Shown in pieces: positions 15,984 to 25,687 of a stretch of DNA of 42,082 bases. How positions within the stretch are numbered: the stretch's first letter is position 1; every line of letters begins with the position of its first letter. The notes under the pieces are model-generated. The model searched no databases and was not told where the DNA came from. It saw nothing but the letters and a program-made list of their open reading frames with translations. Origin of the DNA: Candidatus Omnitrophota bacterium (GTDB lineage: Bacteria; Omnitrophota; Gorgyraeia; Gorgyraeales; Gorgyraeaceae); contig JAHIPS010000072.1 in the NCBI GenBank assembly GCA_018902915.1, positions 1-42,082 of the forward strand. The letters run 5' to 3'. Position numbers and translations under genes: made by a program.

Positions 15984-17765
15984 ATGATAGGAAATAGATA
16001 TAAGGTATATTGGAAGAAAGGCTGGATCTCAGCGCTGATTATATTAGGCGCGTTTACCTATCTATTGAATATCTCCTGGCTTAAGTGGGGCAGCCTTCTT
16101 ATAGATACAGGAAGAGAGTTGTGTGTCCCATGGAGGCTCCTTTCGGGCGACTTGCTATATAAAGATATATTTTATGAATTCGGCCCATTCGCGCCATATT
16201 TAAATGCGCTTCTATGCATGATCTTCGGAGTTCATCTTCGAAGTTTTATTATAGGCGGGATACTCACTGTAGCGCTGATGTGCTTTCTCATATATAAGTT
16301 ATCCCGTATTTTTTTAACCCCAATCTTTTCTACACTTTCTGTTCTGACCTTTCTTTTTGTATTTGCGTTTAATCAGCACTACGAGGCAGGTATCTTTAAC
16401 TACATAATACCCTATAGTTATGCGTCTATCTACAGCATGCTATTTGCATGCGCGGCCTTATTTTTTTATTCTCGGAGTTTATTAAAAGGAAAAAGGGGAT
16501 CCATTTATCTTTGTGGATTCTTGACGCTGTTAACACTGGTGACAAGGATAGAGATAGGTATTATGCTTATCGTATCAATATTAACCGGAATCATCCTTGA
16601 TTCCAGAAGAGGAAAAAGATCGAAGATGATATGTATATACAGCCTTTTTCCAGTCATCGTCGCAGGGCTTATTTATGGTCTTTTCGCAATTATGACAAGA
16701 GGCGCCGCCCATCATATAGTGGACACAAATACCCTTTTGATAAATGTGGATATAAGGGGACCTCTTACGGGCAATACGCTCGGTACCAATGATTTTTGGA
16801 ATAACATCGCGGCTATATTAAAAACAGCCCTGTATTATACCGGCATAAGCGTTGTATTTTTTATTGCTGGGTGGGTATTATTTTTGATAAGGAAGCTCGG
16901 ATTGATTAAGAAGGGCCTCCTCAGTATTGGAGCTGTGGCGCTCGCCGTCGGCATCGTTATCTTGTTTCAGAGAAAATTCTTCCCTTATTATCTGCAATAC
17001 CGCTGCGCGCCTATCATCTGTATAGTACTTTTTATTATTGCCTATAGAGGATCTTCGGCAGGCATGGATCAGAAAAGGTCTTTGTTCTTAATGGCCTTTT
17101 CTGTTTTTTCAGTCTTAACAATGACGCGCATGCTTTTTGCTGTTAAGGCAGAACATAGTGGTTTTTACCTTTTGGTCCCAGGGATGTTGTGTTATTATTT
17201 TTTCTTCCTGAAAGTAATCCCCGAGATATTTACAAAAACCCAGATGCGCGCTTTCTATGGATTCGCTTTCGCGATCCTATCAGCAGCGTTTATTATAACC
17301 CCGACAACATTTTCATTTTATATGTATAAGTACCGCACTTTGGAAATATCTTCTCCAAGGGGCACAATGCGAGTACGGCCGGGGTATTATAGATGCAAGC
17401 AATTGTTAGACTATCTCAATGAGAAAACAGGCCCATCGGCAACCCTTGTTGTATTTCCAGAAGGGTCAACCTTAAACTTTCTCTCCGCTAGGGTTAATCC
17501 ATTGCACCAGCACTCTTATCTGCCTTTATGGTTTTCCGATCCAGACAATGAAGAAGAGGTTATTAATGGCCTCGAGGATAACGATGTAACGTATGTCGCT
17601 ATTGTCAGGCGAGATACCTCTGATTATGGTGCTGCGCGATTCGGCATAGATTATGCACAGGGTATTATGAGTTATTTAGCAAACCATTATGTTAGTGAGA
17701 AGCAGTTTGGCCCTTGGCCCTTTACCAGTAATGAATTCAGTTTAGTGCTTTTAAAGAGGCAATGA
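15984..17765 (+). CDS. GT-C-type polytopic membrane glycosyltransferase
   Basis: The 593-residue protein has about 12 predicted membrane helices and a soluble C-terminal domain of about 125 residues. An early extracytoplasmic loop reads DTGRELCVPWRLLSGDLLYKDI, with the acidic residue and G-x-x-Y-x-D layout of GT-C enzymes (ArnT/GT39 type) that use lipid-phosphate sugars. ATG 15984 is chosen; an in-frame TTG at 15948 lies inside the promoter. It overlaps the GT9 gene by 4 nt (ATGA). Acceptor and sugar are not predictable. Confidence 0.72.
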   Translation: MIGNRYKVYWKKGWISALIILGAFTYLLNISWLKWGSLLIDTGRELCVPWRLLSGDLLYKDIFYEFGPFAPYLNALLCMIFGVHLRSFIIGGILTVALMCFLIYKLSRIFLTPIFSTLSVLTFLFVFAFNQHYEAGIFNYIIPYSYASIYSMLFACAALFFYSRSLLKGKRGSIYLCGFLTLLTLVTRIEIGIMLIVSILTGIILDSRRGKRSKMICIYSLFPVIVAGLIYGLFAIMTRGAAHHIVDTNTLLINVDIRGPLTGNTLGTNDFWNNIAAILKTALYYTGISVVFFIAGWVLFLIRKLGLIKKGLLSIGAVALAVGIVILFQRKFFPYYLQYRCAPIICIVLFIIAYRGSSAGMDQKRSLFLMAFSVFSVLTMTRMLFAVKAEHSGFYLLVPGMLCYYFFFLKVIPEIFTKTQMRAFYGFAFAILSAAFIITPTTFSFYMYKYRTLEISSPRGTMRVRPGYYRCKQLLDYLNEKTGPSATLVVFPEGSTLNFLSARVNPLHQHSYLPLWFSDPDNEEEVINGLEDNDVTYVAIVRRDTSDYGAARFGIDYAQGIMSYLANHYVSEKQFGPWPFTSNEFSLVLLKRQ

Positions 17766-18691
17766 AGAGAAAAATCCTCATAGTTAAATTGGGCTTTACA
17801 GAAACTATTGATAAAAGAATCTCTACTGAAGACGTTAGTCTTGGCGATGTTTTTAGAACCACGGTAATACTCCATTTATTCAAGAAAGATGAAGTAAGCT
17901 GGCTTACTACTAAAGAGGCCAGTTCTCTTCTGGTAGACAATCCTTACATAGATAGGTTGTTGATTTATGATTTAACCATTGCCTTGCAGCTTAAATCCGA
18001 GCAGTTCGATATAATCATAAATTTGGAAAAGGTTCCGGGCATATGCGCCCTGACAGATTCTATACACGCATGGAAAAGGTATGGCTTTAGATTTGATGCA
18101 AAAAAGGGAATAGCAGAAGCGTATGAACATTCGTATGAAGCACTGGCAAATTCTGAAGACCCTAACCTGCGGCGAAATATGAAAAAGAACTGGACCCAGA
18201 TGCTTTATGAAATGGTAGGGGCAAGGTGGTCTGGAAAAGGCTATGTCCTGGCCTACAGGCCAAAGACCAAAGAGAAATTTGATATAGGGTTTAACATCAA
18301 GGTTGGAAGGCGCTGGCCAAACAAGGCCTGGCCTGAAGAGAATTGGCATAAGCTGGAGAGATTAATAGGCGATAGTTATTCTGTTTCATACCAGCAGTCG
18401 CTTGACAATATCAATGGTTATATTGACTGGCTTAACAGCTGCAGGCTTATTGTTACAAATGATTCATTGGGATTACACCTCGCGATAGCTTTAAATAAAA
18501 AGATAATAGTAATGTTTGGTCCAACTTCAGAAAAAGAGATATTTCTTTTTAATGGCGGCATTCTTATAAGGCCAGAGAAGAGGTCAAGGTGCATGCCGTG
18601 TTTTAATACTGTTTGTAAATATGGCAGAAGTTGCATCTGCGACATAAAACCAGAGGTTGCATATAAGAATATCATAAAATTATTAGGATAA
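17762..18691 (+). CDS. Family 9 glycosyltransferase (heptosyltransferase-like)
   Basis: The 309-residue GT-B protein resembles ADP-heptose:LPS heptosyltransferases: an N-terminal LIVKLGFTETI with GDVFRTTVILHLF, then NPYIDRLLIYD, and the C-terminal donor-site region LIVTNDSLGLHLAIALNKKIIVMFGPTSEKEI. It adds a sugar, typically heptose, in lipopolysaccharide core synthesis on the cytoplasmic side. A Cys cluster near the end (CMPCFNTVCKYGRSCIC) is common in GT9 proteins that take an extra loop. The ATGA overlap with the gene before it indicates coupling. Confidence 0.85.
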   Translation: MKRKILIVKLGFTETIDKRISTEDVSLGDVFRTTVILHLFKKDEVSWLTTKEASSLLVDNPYIDRLLIYDLTIALQLKSEQFDIIINLEKVPGICALTDSIHAWKRYGFRFDAKKGIAEAYEHSYEALANSEDPNLRRNMKKNWTQMLYEMVGARWSGKGYVLAYRPKTKEKFDIGFNIKVGRRWPNKAWPEENWHKLERLIGDSYSVSYQQSLDNINGYIDWLNSCRLIVTNDSLGLHLAIALNKKIIVMFGPTSEKEIFLFNGGILIRPEKRSRCMPCFNTVCKYGRSCICDIKPEVAYKNIIKLLG

Positions 18692-18695
18692 CACT

Positions 18696-19760
18696 ATGGA
18701 CGAATTGAAAATAGACAGCCATAAACTAATGTATCATGTAGATAGAGTGAATCGATGGCAAAGGGGTGAGGACATATTTCCTATTTATCTGGAAATTGCG
18801 CCTTATGGCGGCTGTAACCATCGTTGCATATTTTGCGCATTAGACTATATAGGATACAAGCCAATATCTCTGGATGCAAAGGTATTAGCAAAGACACTGA
18901 GAGATGCTGTTAGATGCGGAGTAGAAAGCGTAATGTACGCAGGCGAAGGCGAACCTCTTATGCATAAAGAGATCATAAGTATAGTAAATCTTACAAGAAA
19001 GACAGGACTCGATGTAGCCATTACTACAAATGGCGTATTTCTTGATGATCAAATGATAAAGAAATGCCTTAAGGATCTTTCATGGATACGAGTGAGTTTC
19101 AATGCTGGCAGCGCAAGAACCTATGAGAAGATTCATAAAAGCATAAAAGGAGATTTTAAAAAGGCGCTCTCTAATTTAAAGAACGCCGTAAAATATAGGC
19201 ATAAATTAAAATTAGATTGTACCATTGGTGTCCAGATGGTATTGATCCCGGAAAATAGAAACGAGGTTATCAAGTTAGCTAATATAATCAAAGAGATAGG
19301 AGGGGATTATTTGATAATAAAACCTTTTTCAAGGCATCCAATGAGCCACAACGCTATGGATGAAGGCTTTGATTATTCCAGATTTTTATATTTAGATAAA
19401 AGACTTAAGGGGATAGCCACTGATGATTTCAAGATAATATTCCGATCGCATACGATGAGAAAACTAGGTAAAGATAAACCTTATGCGCAGTGTCTGGGAT
19501 TGCCTTTCTGGGCATATATAGATGCAGAAGGAGATGTCTATGCCTGCAGCTCCTTTCTGAAAGACAGGCGATTCTTGTATGGGAATATATACAAGGATTC
19601 TTTTGAAAAGATATGGCGGGGAAGGAAAAGAAAAAAGATTATGAACATGATGCAGAATGGGTGGGATATAAAAGAGTGCCGCGAAGTATGCAGGCTGGAT
19701 GAGATAAACAGGTATCTCTGGAATCTTAAGAATCCGTCGTCGCATGCAAACTTTATCTAA
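18696..19760 (+). CDS. Radical SAM enzyme, glycan-island type 1
   Basis: The 354-residue protein carries the radical SAM cluster motif CNHRCIFC (C40, C44, C47) and a GEGEP motif. After the barrel, CLGLPFWAYIDAEGDVYACSSF and ECREVC suggest an auxiliary SPASM-like Fe-S site. The opening SHKLMYHVDRVNRW and the closing WNLKNPSSHANFI recur in the protein at 24395, so the two are paralogues. Substrate is unknown; SPASM proteins modify peptides or small molecules, and the setting suggests sugar-related chemistry. It starts 4 nt after the GT9 stop. Confidence 0.85.
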   Translation: MDELKIDSHKLMYHVDRVNRWQRGEDIFPIYLEIAPYGGCNHRCIFCALDYIGYKPISLDAKVLAKTLRDAVRCGVESVMYAGEGEPLMHKEIISIVNLTRKTGLDVAITTNGVFLDDQMIKKCLKDLSWIRVSFNAGSARTYEKIHKSIKGDFKKALSNLKNAVKYRHKLKLDCTIGVQMVLIPENRNEVIKLANIIKEIGGDYLIIKPFSRHPMSHNAMDEGFDYSRFLYLDKRLKGIATDDFKIIFRSHTMRKLGKDKPYAQCLGLPFWAYIDAEGDVYACSSFLKDRRFLYGNIYKDSFEKIWRGRKRKKIMNMMQNGWDIKECREVCRLDEINRYLWNLKNPSSHANFI

Positions 19761-19799
19761 GTGAGGACATAAGTTGCATGCTCATTTGAGGAGGTTAGA

Positions 19800-20318
19800 A
19801 TGAAAAGAGCTGTAATAATAACAGGGCCAAATTTTCAGGACGAAGAGTTTACCTACCCATACTACAGGCTTTTAGAAGAAGGTTACAAAGTGGATGTGGC
19901 GACCCCTGACAAGGTCATTGTGCATGGCAAGTATGGCGTGCCAGCCAAGCCGACAAAGGATACCAAGGATCTAAGGGCATCAGATTATGACCTTGTTGTA
20001 TTGCCAGGCGGCTTTGAGGCGCCTGACAGACTTCGTATAAGAAAAGAGGTCACGAGTTTTGTAAAAGAGATGTATGAGGGAAATAAAATCGTTGCTGCGA
20101 TCTGTCATGGCCCCTGGATATGTATTTCAGCAGGCATTATGAAAGGCAAAAAGGCCACAGGTTATATATCTATTGCTGACGATATAAGGAATGCAGGCGC
20201 TACTTATCTTGAAGAAGATGTAGTAGTTGATGGCAATCTTATTACTGCCCCACATTATAGAAATAATGGCGACTTCATGAAGGCAGTAATAAAGGCCATG
20301 AAATCTAAATCCGGCTAA
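19800..20318 (+). CDS. DJ-1/PfpI-family protein
   Basis: The 172-residue protein has the DJ-1/PfpI fold with the nucleophilic elbow AAICHGPW (Cys near residue 102) and an early acidic partner in NFQDEEF. Family members act as glyoxalases, deglycases or proteases of disputed role. It is cytoplasmic. GAGGAGG lies before ATG 19800. Its place inside a radical SAM and glycosyltransferase run suggests removal of reactive carbonyls or a pathway-specific step; this is inference. Confidence 0.9.
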   Translation: MKRAVIITGPNFQDEEFTYPYYRLLEEGYKVDVATPDKVIVHGKYGVPAKPTKDTKDLRASDYDLVVLPGGFEAPDRLRIRKEVTSFVKEMYEGNKIVAAICHGPWICISAGIMKGKKATGYISIADDIRNAGATYLEEDVVVDGNLITAPHYRNNGDFMKAVIKAMKSKSG

Positions 20319-20330
20319 AGGAAAACATCG

Positions 20331-21806
20331 ATGGACAAGATTAAAAGAATCTTGTTAGTAGTTCCTCCAGGCACATCATTTGTCCAGCCAGATGGGACAA
20401 AACAGTGCAAGGAATGCTTTCCGCCTTTGGGCCTGGCATATATTGCTTCACAGCTAAAGGCCTCAGGCCAGTATGATGTCAGGGTATACGACATGGTCGT
20501 TGAGGACTTTTGGAATGAAACCTTTGTATCAGACGATGCTGTACTTTATGGCTCGTCCTTTGAGAAATACCAGAAGGTACTGGAGGAATACAGGCCAGAT
20601 TTAGTCGGAATACAATGCATGCTATCCAGCCGCTCAAATTCTGCATTAGAGCTTTGCAGGATTACGAAGAAATTAGACAATAAAATTTTCACGGTTTTAG
20701 GCGGGCATCATGCCACTGCGCTTCCCGGACACGTCCTTAAAAAAGATACTGATTTTGTAGTATTAGGAGAATCTGACCATAGCTTCCCTGAATTAGCCAG
20801 TTGCCTTAATAATGGCTGTGATGTTTCTAAGATCAATGGGATTGCGTATAAACAAAATGGAAGGCTTATCTTGCAGGAGCGCCGTAATTTCGTAAAGGAT
20901 CTTGATAGTTTGCCGCTTCCAGCATGGGATATTGTGGGCCTAGAAAAATACTGGTTAGGGGTTATATCCATGGGCGCTCCGCCAAAAAAGAAAAGATACG
21001 GGGTGGTTAATACCTCGCGAGGCTGTCCTCATAACTGCTACTATTGCGCTGTCCCATGCCACACGGGTGAAAGAAATTATAGAGAGAGGGATTTGGAAAG
21101 GGTAATCAGTGAAATAAAATTGTTAGTAGATAAATATGGTATTGAAGAAGTGCAATTCGCAGATGATAATTTCTTTGTAAATAAGCGCAGGATAAAAAGG
21201 CTTTGCAAGCTCCTTATTTCTAATTTTCCAGAACTATGTTTTTCAGTGCCCACAGGGACAGATATCCCTAATTTAGATTTTGAATTAATTGACCTTTTAA
21301 AAGAGGCGCGTTTTCATCATCTTATACTAGGAATAGAGACAGGAGATATTGATATCCAGGGAAGATTTGTTGATAAAAAAATAGATCTGACTGGCCTGAG
21401 AGAAAAAATAAAATACATAAAGGATGCTGGCCTGGAACCCTCTGGTATGTTTATGATAGGTTTTCCTGATGAGACACGCGAGCAGGTCCAGAGGACAGTG
21501 GAGCTGGCGACCTCTCTGGATCTCGATAGGATATATTTAATAATGGTTACACCTTTACCAGGGTCGCAGCTTTACGATTATTGCATGGAAAATAAGTTAT
21601 TATACAGCGATTTTGATGTTGGCAGGCTTCGCTACTCCAATACATTTATTAAAAATAGGAATATTTCTCGACAAGAATTAGAAGGTATAAGGCGGGATAC
21701 ATGGAGAAACTATATGTCAAAACGCATTGACATTGAAGGATACGATAATAGGGGATGGTCAGAAGCTCTTACTAAAATATTGAAAAAGGAAGACCGATGC
21801 CTATGA
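20331..21806 (+). CDS. B12-binding-type radical SAM enzyme
   Basis: The 491-residue protein has an N-terminal Rossmann-like region of the cobalamin-binding type (about 1-190: FPPLGLAYIASQL, VGIQCMLSS, TVLGGHHATALP, VLGESDHSFPEL), then a radical SAM domain with GCPHNCYYC (C232, C236, C239) and ADDNFF, and GMFMIGFPDET. This is the layout of class B methylase-like and BchE-like enzymes. The DxHxxG cobalamin-ligating motif is not visible, so B12 binding may be base-off without His. It overlaps the cupin-TPP gene by 10 nt. Confidence 0.87.
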   Translation: MDKIKRILLVVPPGTSFVQPDGTKQCKECFPPLGLAYIASQLKASGQYDVRVYDMVVEDFWNETFVSDDAVLYGSSFEKYQKVLEEYRPDLVGIQCMLSSRSNSALELCRITKKLDNKIFTVLGGHHATALPGHVLKKDTDFVVLGESDHSFPELASCLNNGCDVSKINGIAYKQNGRLILQERRNFVKDLDSLPLPAWDIVGLEKYWLGVISMGAPPKKKRYGVVNTSRGCPHNCYYCAVPCHTGERNYRERDLERVISEIKLLVDKYGIEEVQFADDNFFVNKRRIKRLCKLLISNFPELCFSVPTGTDIPNLDFELIDLLKEARFHHLILGIETGDIDIQGRFVDKKIDLTGLREKIKYIKDAGLEPSGMFMIGFPDETREQVQRTVELATSLDLDRIYLIMVTPLPGSQLYDYCMENKLLYSDFDVGRLRYSNTFIKNRNISRQELEGIRRDTWRNYMSKRIDIEGYDNRGWSEALTKILKKEDRCL

Positions 21807-24385
21807 TCTATACAATAAAGTGCAAAAAATCTGACAGGGTCCTCTTAAGCAAAAGCAAAAAGGATATTTATACATCCTCCAATCATGTTGATTTTGATAA
21901 TGTTATAGTTAAGAAGCCCTGGGGCTATGAATATCTGGTGTTTCAAAATGAGTCTGTTGCGATCTGGATGCTTCATATAGCTAGAAAAAGAAAGACCTCG
22001 ATGCATTCACACCTTAAGAAAAAGACAGGCCTGGTGTTGTTGTCAGGCAGCACGGTCTGTTATCATTTAGAGGGAGAGATAAAACTAGAGCCCCTGGATG
22101 CAGTGATTATTCAGGAGGGTACATTTCATTCTACAGAGGCATTTAGCACGGTTTCGATAGAGCCGCAGTCAGAGGACGGGGTTTGGGTTATGGAGATAGA
22201 ATCGCCTCCCTCAAAGACTGATTTGATTCGCATCAAAGATGAATATGGACGAGAAAAGACCTCTTACGAAGGCCAGGAACACATGGTTTTTGAACCCAAG
22301 GAGTGCCTGAAGTTCCAAGCGCCTAATACAGGAGAAGTTATCCGTAAGCCATTTTTTGATTTTTTATTCACTGTTAGAAAAGGCCGATTTTTAAAGGACA
22401 AAGATTGTCCAGGTCCAGATGCCTTGATCTCGATTATAGATGGGGTCCCTGTTACTAAATCAACTAAGCGTTATCTTGATATTGGACAGATAATGACGTT
22501 TAAGCAGTTAAGTGAAAAAATGAAAGACGAGGATTTAAAGAATTGCACTTTTTTAACTATAGAGAGATTAAAGAAGATGGCCAAGCTTTCTGATTATGTA
22601 TTTTCCTTTATAGCAAGACTAGGTGTAAGGCATGTATTCGCAGTGTGCGGCGGCAACGCCATGCATCTGGTTGATTCATTAGGGCGGAATGAAAAGCTAA
22701 GTTATATCGCAACGCATCACGAGCAGGCTGCAGCAATGGCTGCGGAAGCTTATGCACGCATTTCTGGCAAGCCTGGCGCTGCGCTTGTAACCTCAGGCCC
22801 TGGCAGTACGAATACTATTACAGGTGTTTGTGGGGCATGGATAGATTCAATACCAACTATTTTTATTTCTGGCCAGGTTGTCAGTAATAACTTGATAAGG
22901 GATACAGGCCTTCGGCAATTTGGCATCCAGGAGGCTGATATTGTTAGCCTTGTTAAACCGATTACAAAATATGCTGTTACTGTTACAGATCCTAACACGA
23001 TTAAATATCATCTGCAGAAGGCAGCTTATCTTGCGACTTCAGGCAGGCCAGGGCCTGTGTGGTTAGACATCCCTCTTGATATCCAGAGTAAGTTAATAAA
23101 TATCAATGGCCTTGTTTCATTTACACCAGATGAGATTAAACAAGAGAAAAAACACGCGTTGCTTAAAAAACAAGTGGGCGGCTGCATCAAACTGCTTAAA
23201 AAGGCAAAACGGCCAGTTGTGATAAGCGGCTATGGCATAAGGCTTGCAAAAGGTGAAAAAGAATTTATAAGACTGGTTGAAAAACTAAAAATCCCTGTAA
23301 TATCTTCATGGACAACGAGTGATCTAATCCCCTTTGACCATAAATTTTATATTGGGAGAAGCGGTATTATGGGCGACCGGGCAGGTAACTTTACTGTCCA
23401 GAATTCAGATCTGCTACTTATTATAGGCTCAAGGATGTCTATCCCACAGGTGGGTTATAATTATAAGGTCTTTGCAAGGGAAGCAAAAAGAATTATGGTG
23501 GACATAGATAAGAGAGAAACAGAAAAGGCTTCTATGAAACCAGGCATCTCTATTAACGCTGATGCAGGAGAGTTTATGATTGAGATGCTGCAGCAGTTAG
23601 AAGAAAAGAAGATAGCGCTTGAAGTTGATGATTGGCTTCAAAGGTGCTGTCAGTGGAAGATAAGATACCCTGTGGCGTTACCAGAATATAAAGACAATAA
23701 AGAAACAGTCAATTCTTTTTATTTCATAGAGGTGCTTTCTGAAAAACTAGGCGGAGATGCTGTAATTGTAACAGATATGGGCACCAGTTTTACCTGTACC
23801 ATGCAGGCCTTTAGGATAAAAAAAGGCCAGAGGCTCTTTACATCCAGCGGCCATGCGCCCATGGGGTTTGGGCTCCCTGGTAGTATCGGCGCCTGTTTTG
23901 CGAATAACAGAAGAAAGACAATTTGTATTAGCGGAGACGGCGGTTTACAGATGAACATACAGGAGCTACAGACCCTGGTTCATTATAATCTGCCCATTAT
24001 ATTATTTGTCTTGAATAACGGCGGCTATCTGACCATCAAGCTGATGCAGCAGAACCATTTTGGAAGATATGTTGGCTCAGATAAAAATAGCGGCCTTAGC
24101 TGCCCTGACATCATTAAAGTCGCCAAGGCATACGGGATAAGGACAGAGAAAATTGCAAATCACGCTGAACTTCATGCGAAGATAGATAGCGTACTGGCAG
24201 AGCCAGGGCCTTTTATATGCGAGATTATAATGTCAGAAACGCAACCGCTGATTCCGAGGGTATCTTCGGTAAAAAAGCCTGACGGCACAATTATCTCAAA
24301 GCCATTGGAAGACCTGTATCCTTTCCTGGATCGGGAGGAATTTCTGAAAAATATGATCGTTAAACCCACAGAGGTTTTAGAATAA
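21797..24385 (+). CDS. Fusion of a cupin domain and a TPP-dependent enzyme (acetolactate synthase-like)
   Basis: The 862-residue protein starts at ATG 21797, favoured by AGGA 6 nt upstream (ATG 21803 is an alternative). Residues 30-165 are a cupin with H70, H72 and H111 as likely metal ligands, resembling sugar isomerase or epimerase cupins; a second partial cupin may span 170-255. Residues 262-862 form a full TPP enzyme: THHEQ (catalytic E309), GPGSTNTITG, SGHAPMGFGLPG, and the TPP-Mg site GDGGLQMN with LNNGG. Acetolactate synthase-like enzymes in surface-sugar clusters, such as YerE of yersiniose synthesis, add two-carbon branches to nucleotide sugars. A similar carbon-carbon step is a hypothesis here. 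Confidence 0.85.
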   Translation: MPMIYTIKCKKSDRVLLSKSKKDIYTSSNHVDFDNVIVKKPWGYEYLVFQNESVAIWMLHIARKRKTSMHSHLKKKTGLVLLSGSTVCYHLEGEIKLEPLDAVIIQEGTFHSTEAFSTVSIEPQSEDGVWVMEIESPPSKTDLIRIKDEYGREKTSYEGQEHMVFEPKECLKFQAPNTGEVIRKPFFDFLFTVRKGRFLKDKDCPGPDALISIIDGVPVTKSTKRYLDIGQIMTFKQLSEKMKDEDLKNCTFLTIERLKKMAKLSDYVFSFIARLGVRHVFAVCGGNAMHLVDSLGRNEKLSYIATHHEQAAAMAAEAYARISGKPGAALVTSGPGSTNTITGVCGAWIDSIPTIFISGQVVSNNLIRDTGLRQFGIQEADIVSLVKPITKYAVTVTDPNTIKYHLQKAAYLATSGRPGPVWLDIPLDIQSKLININGLVSFTPDEIKQEKKHALLKKQVGGCIKLLKKAKRPVVISGYGIRLAKGEKEFIRLVEKLKIPVISSWTTSDLIPFDHKFYIGRSGIMGDRAGNFTVQNSDLLLIIGSRMSIPQVGYNYKVFAREAKRIMVDIDKRETEKASMKPGISINADAGEFMIEMLQQLEEKKIALEVDDWLQRCCQWKIRYPVALPEYKDNKETVNSFYFIEVLSEKLGGDAVIVTDMGTSFTCTMQAFRIKKGQRLFTSSGHAPMGFGLPGSIGACFANNRRKTICISGDGGLQMNIQELQTLVHYNLPIILFVLNNGGYLTIKLMQQNHFGRYVGSDKNSGLSCPDIIKVAKAYGIRTEKIANHAELHAKIDSVLAEPGPFICEIIMSETQPLIPRVSSVKKPDGTIISKPLEDLYPFLDREEFLKNMIVKPTEVLE

Positions 24386-24394
24386 AAAGAGCTC

Positions 24395-25687
24395 ATGAAA
24401 AAGGTTAGGGGCAGTAAAACTAACAAAAGGATTATTACCAGGGTGCCTGATGAGATGAGCACTGTAAAGCACGATGGCCATGTCTTACGAAGCGGAAAGA
24501 AGGTAGTGGATCGCAGCCAGATTGGAAAGACGAGCGCATGCGGCGCAAAGGCAGAGAAAAAGCCGAATCAGTTTACAGGCCACACCTTTAAGAACGAGAA
24601 GGAGAGATTCCGATTAGATGGTCATAAGCTGATCTATCATCTTGATAGGGTTAAGGACTGGCTGGAGGGCAAAAGGATAGCGCCGATTCACATAGACATG
24701 GGATTGACTAAATTCTGTAATATGGGCTGTATCTATTGTATAGGCGTTACCCAGGGCATGCAGAGAGGCGAGATGATAAAGGGCGATGTGCTGCTGCGGT
24801 TTATCGATGACTGCGGCAGGTTAGGCGTGCGCAGTATTGGTTTTATAGGCGATGGAGAGCCGACTCTGAACCCAGCCCTTTACGACGTTGTTATGAAGGC
24901 CAAAGACCTCGGGATTGACATAGGAATAGCGACAAATGGATTGCTTCTAGATATGGACCGTGCGCATGATATGCTACGTAGTTTGACATTTATTCGATTC
25001 AATCTAAGCGCTGCTGGGCATGAGAGTTTTAAGAAAATTCATAAGTGCAGCATATCCAAGTTCGACATGCTTATAGGAAAGATCAAAGGGCTCGTGAAGA
25101 TAAAGAGAGAAAATAATTACTGCTGCACCATAGGTATTCAGATGGTGCTTATACCTGAAAACTTTGACCAGGTGATGAAGCTTGCGGCGCTCGGCGCAGA
25201 AATGGGCGTAGACTATCTACAGATAAAACAGTGTTCAGACAGTGAATATAAAGAACTGGGCATTAATCACGAAGACTACAAAAGGGTATTGGGTGATTTA
25301 AAGAAGGCTGAGGGATTTAGCCGCGAAGGCTACATGATAAAAGCAAAATGGAACAAGATCAATATCCTTAATGAAACAGACATTTATAGACAAGGGTTTA
25401 GAAAATATGATATATGTTATGGCACTCCATTTCTCGGCCAGATAAGCGGTGATGGAAAGGTTTACCCGTGCGGGCCATTTTTCGGTAAGGAAAGGTTCTA
25501 TATAGACAATATCCATGAAGAATCATATTACGATATAGTCAAAGGGGATAGATACTGGAAGGTGCACCAGGATATTATTGATAATGTCGATGTGCACTAT
25601 GACTGCACTGTTGGGTGCCGCCAGGATTATATAAATAAGTTCCTATGGGATTTAAAGAATCCGCCGGAACATATTAATTTCGTCTAA
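24395..25687 (+). CDS. Radical SAM enzyme, glycan-island type 2 with N-terminal extension
   Basis: The 430-residue protein has CNMGCIYC (C108, C112, C115), GDGEP and a Cys-rich end (CYGTPF, YPCGPF, CTVGC) for an auxiliary cluster. From residue 76 on (GHKLIYHLDRVKDW) it parallels the protein at 18696, and both end in a W-x-LKNP-x-x-H-x-NF motif. The first 70 residues are a basic extension (MKKVRGSKTNKRII and on) not shared by the paralogue, so the true start could be further in, for example ATG 24455. Substrate is unknown. Its stop overlaps the next start (TAATG). Confidence 0.83.
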   Translation: MKKVRGSKTNKRIITRVPDEMSTVKHDGHVLRSGKKVVDRSQIGKTSACGAKAEKKPNQFTGHTFKNEKERFRLDGHKLIYHLDRVKDWLEGKRIAPIHIDMGLTKFCNMGCIYCIGVTQGMQRGEMIKGDVLLRFIDDCGRLGVRSIGFIGDGEPTLNPALYDVVMKAKDLGIDIGIATNGLLLDMDRAHDMLRSLTFIRFNLSAAGHESFKKIHKCSISKFDMLIGKIKGLVKIKRENNYCCTIGIQMVLIPENFDQVMKLAALGAEMGVDYLQIKQCSDSEYKELGINHEDYKRVLGDLKKAEGFSREGYMIKAKWNKINILNETDIYRQGFRKYDICYGTPFLGQISGDGKVYPCGPFFGKERFYIDNIHEESYYDIVKGDRYWKVHQDIIDNVDVHYDCTVGCRQDYINKFLWDLKNPPEHINFV

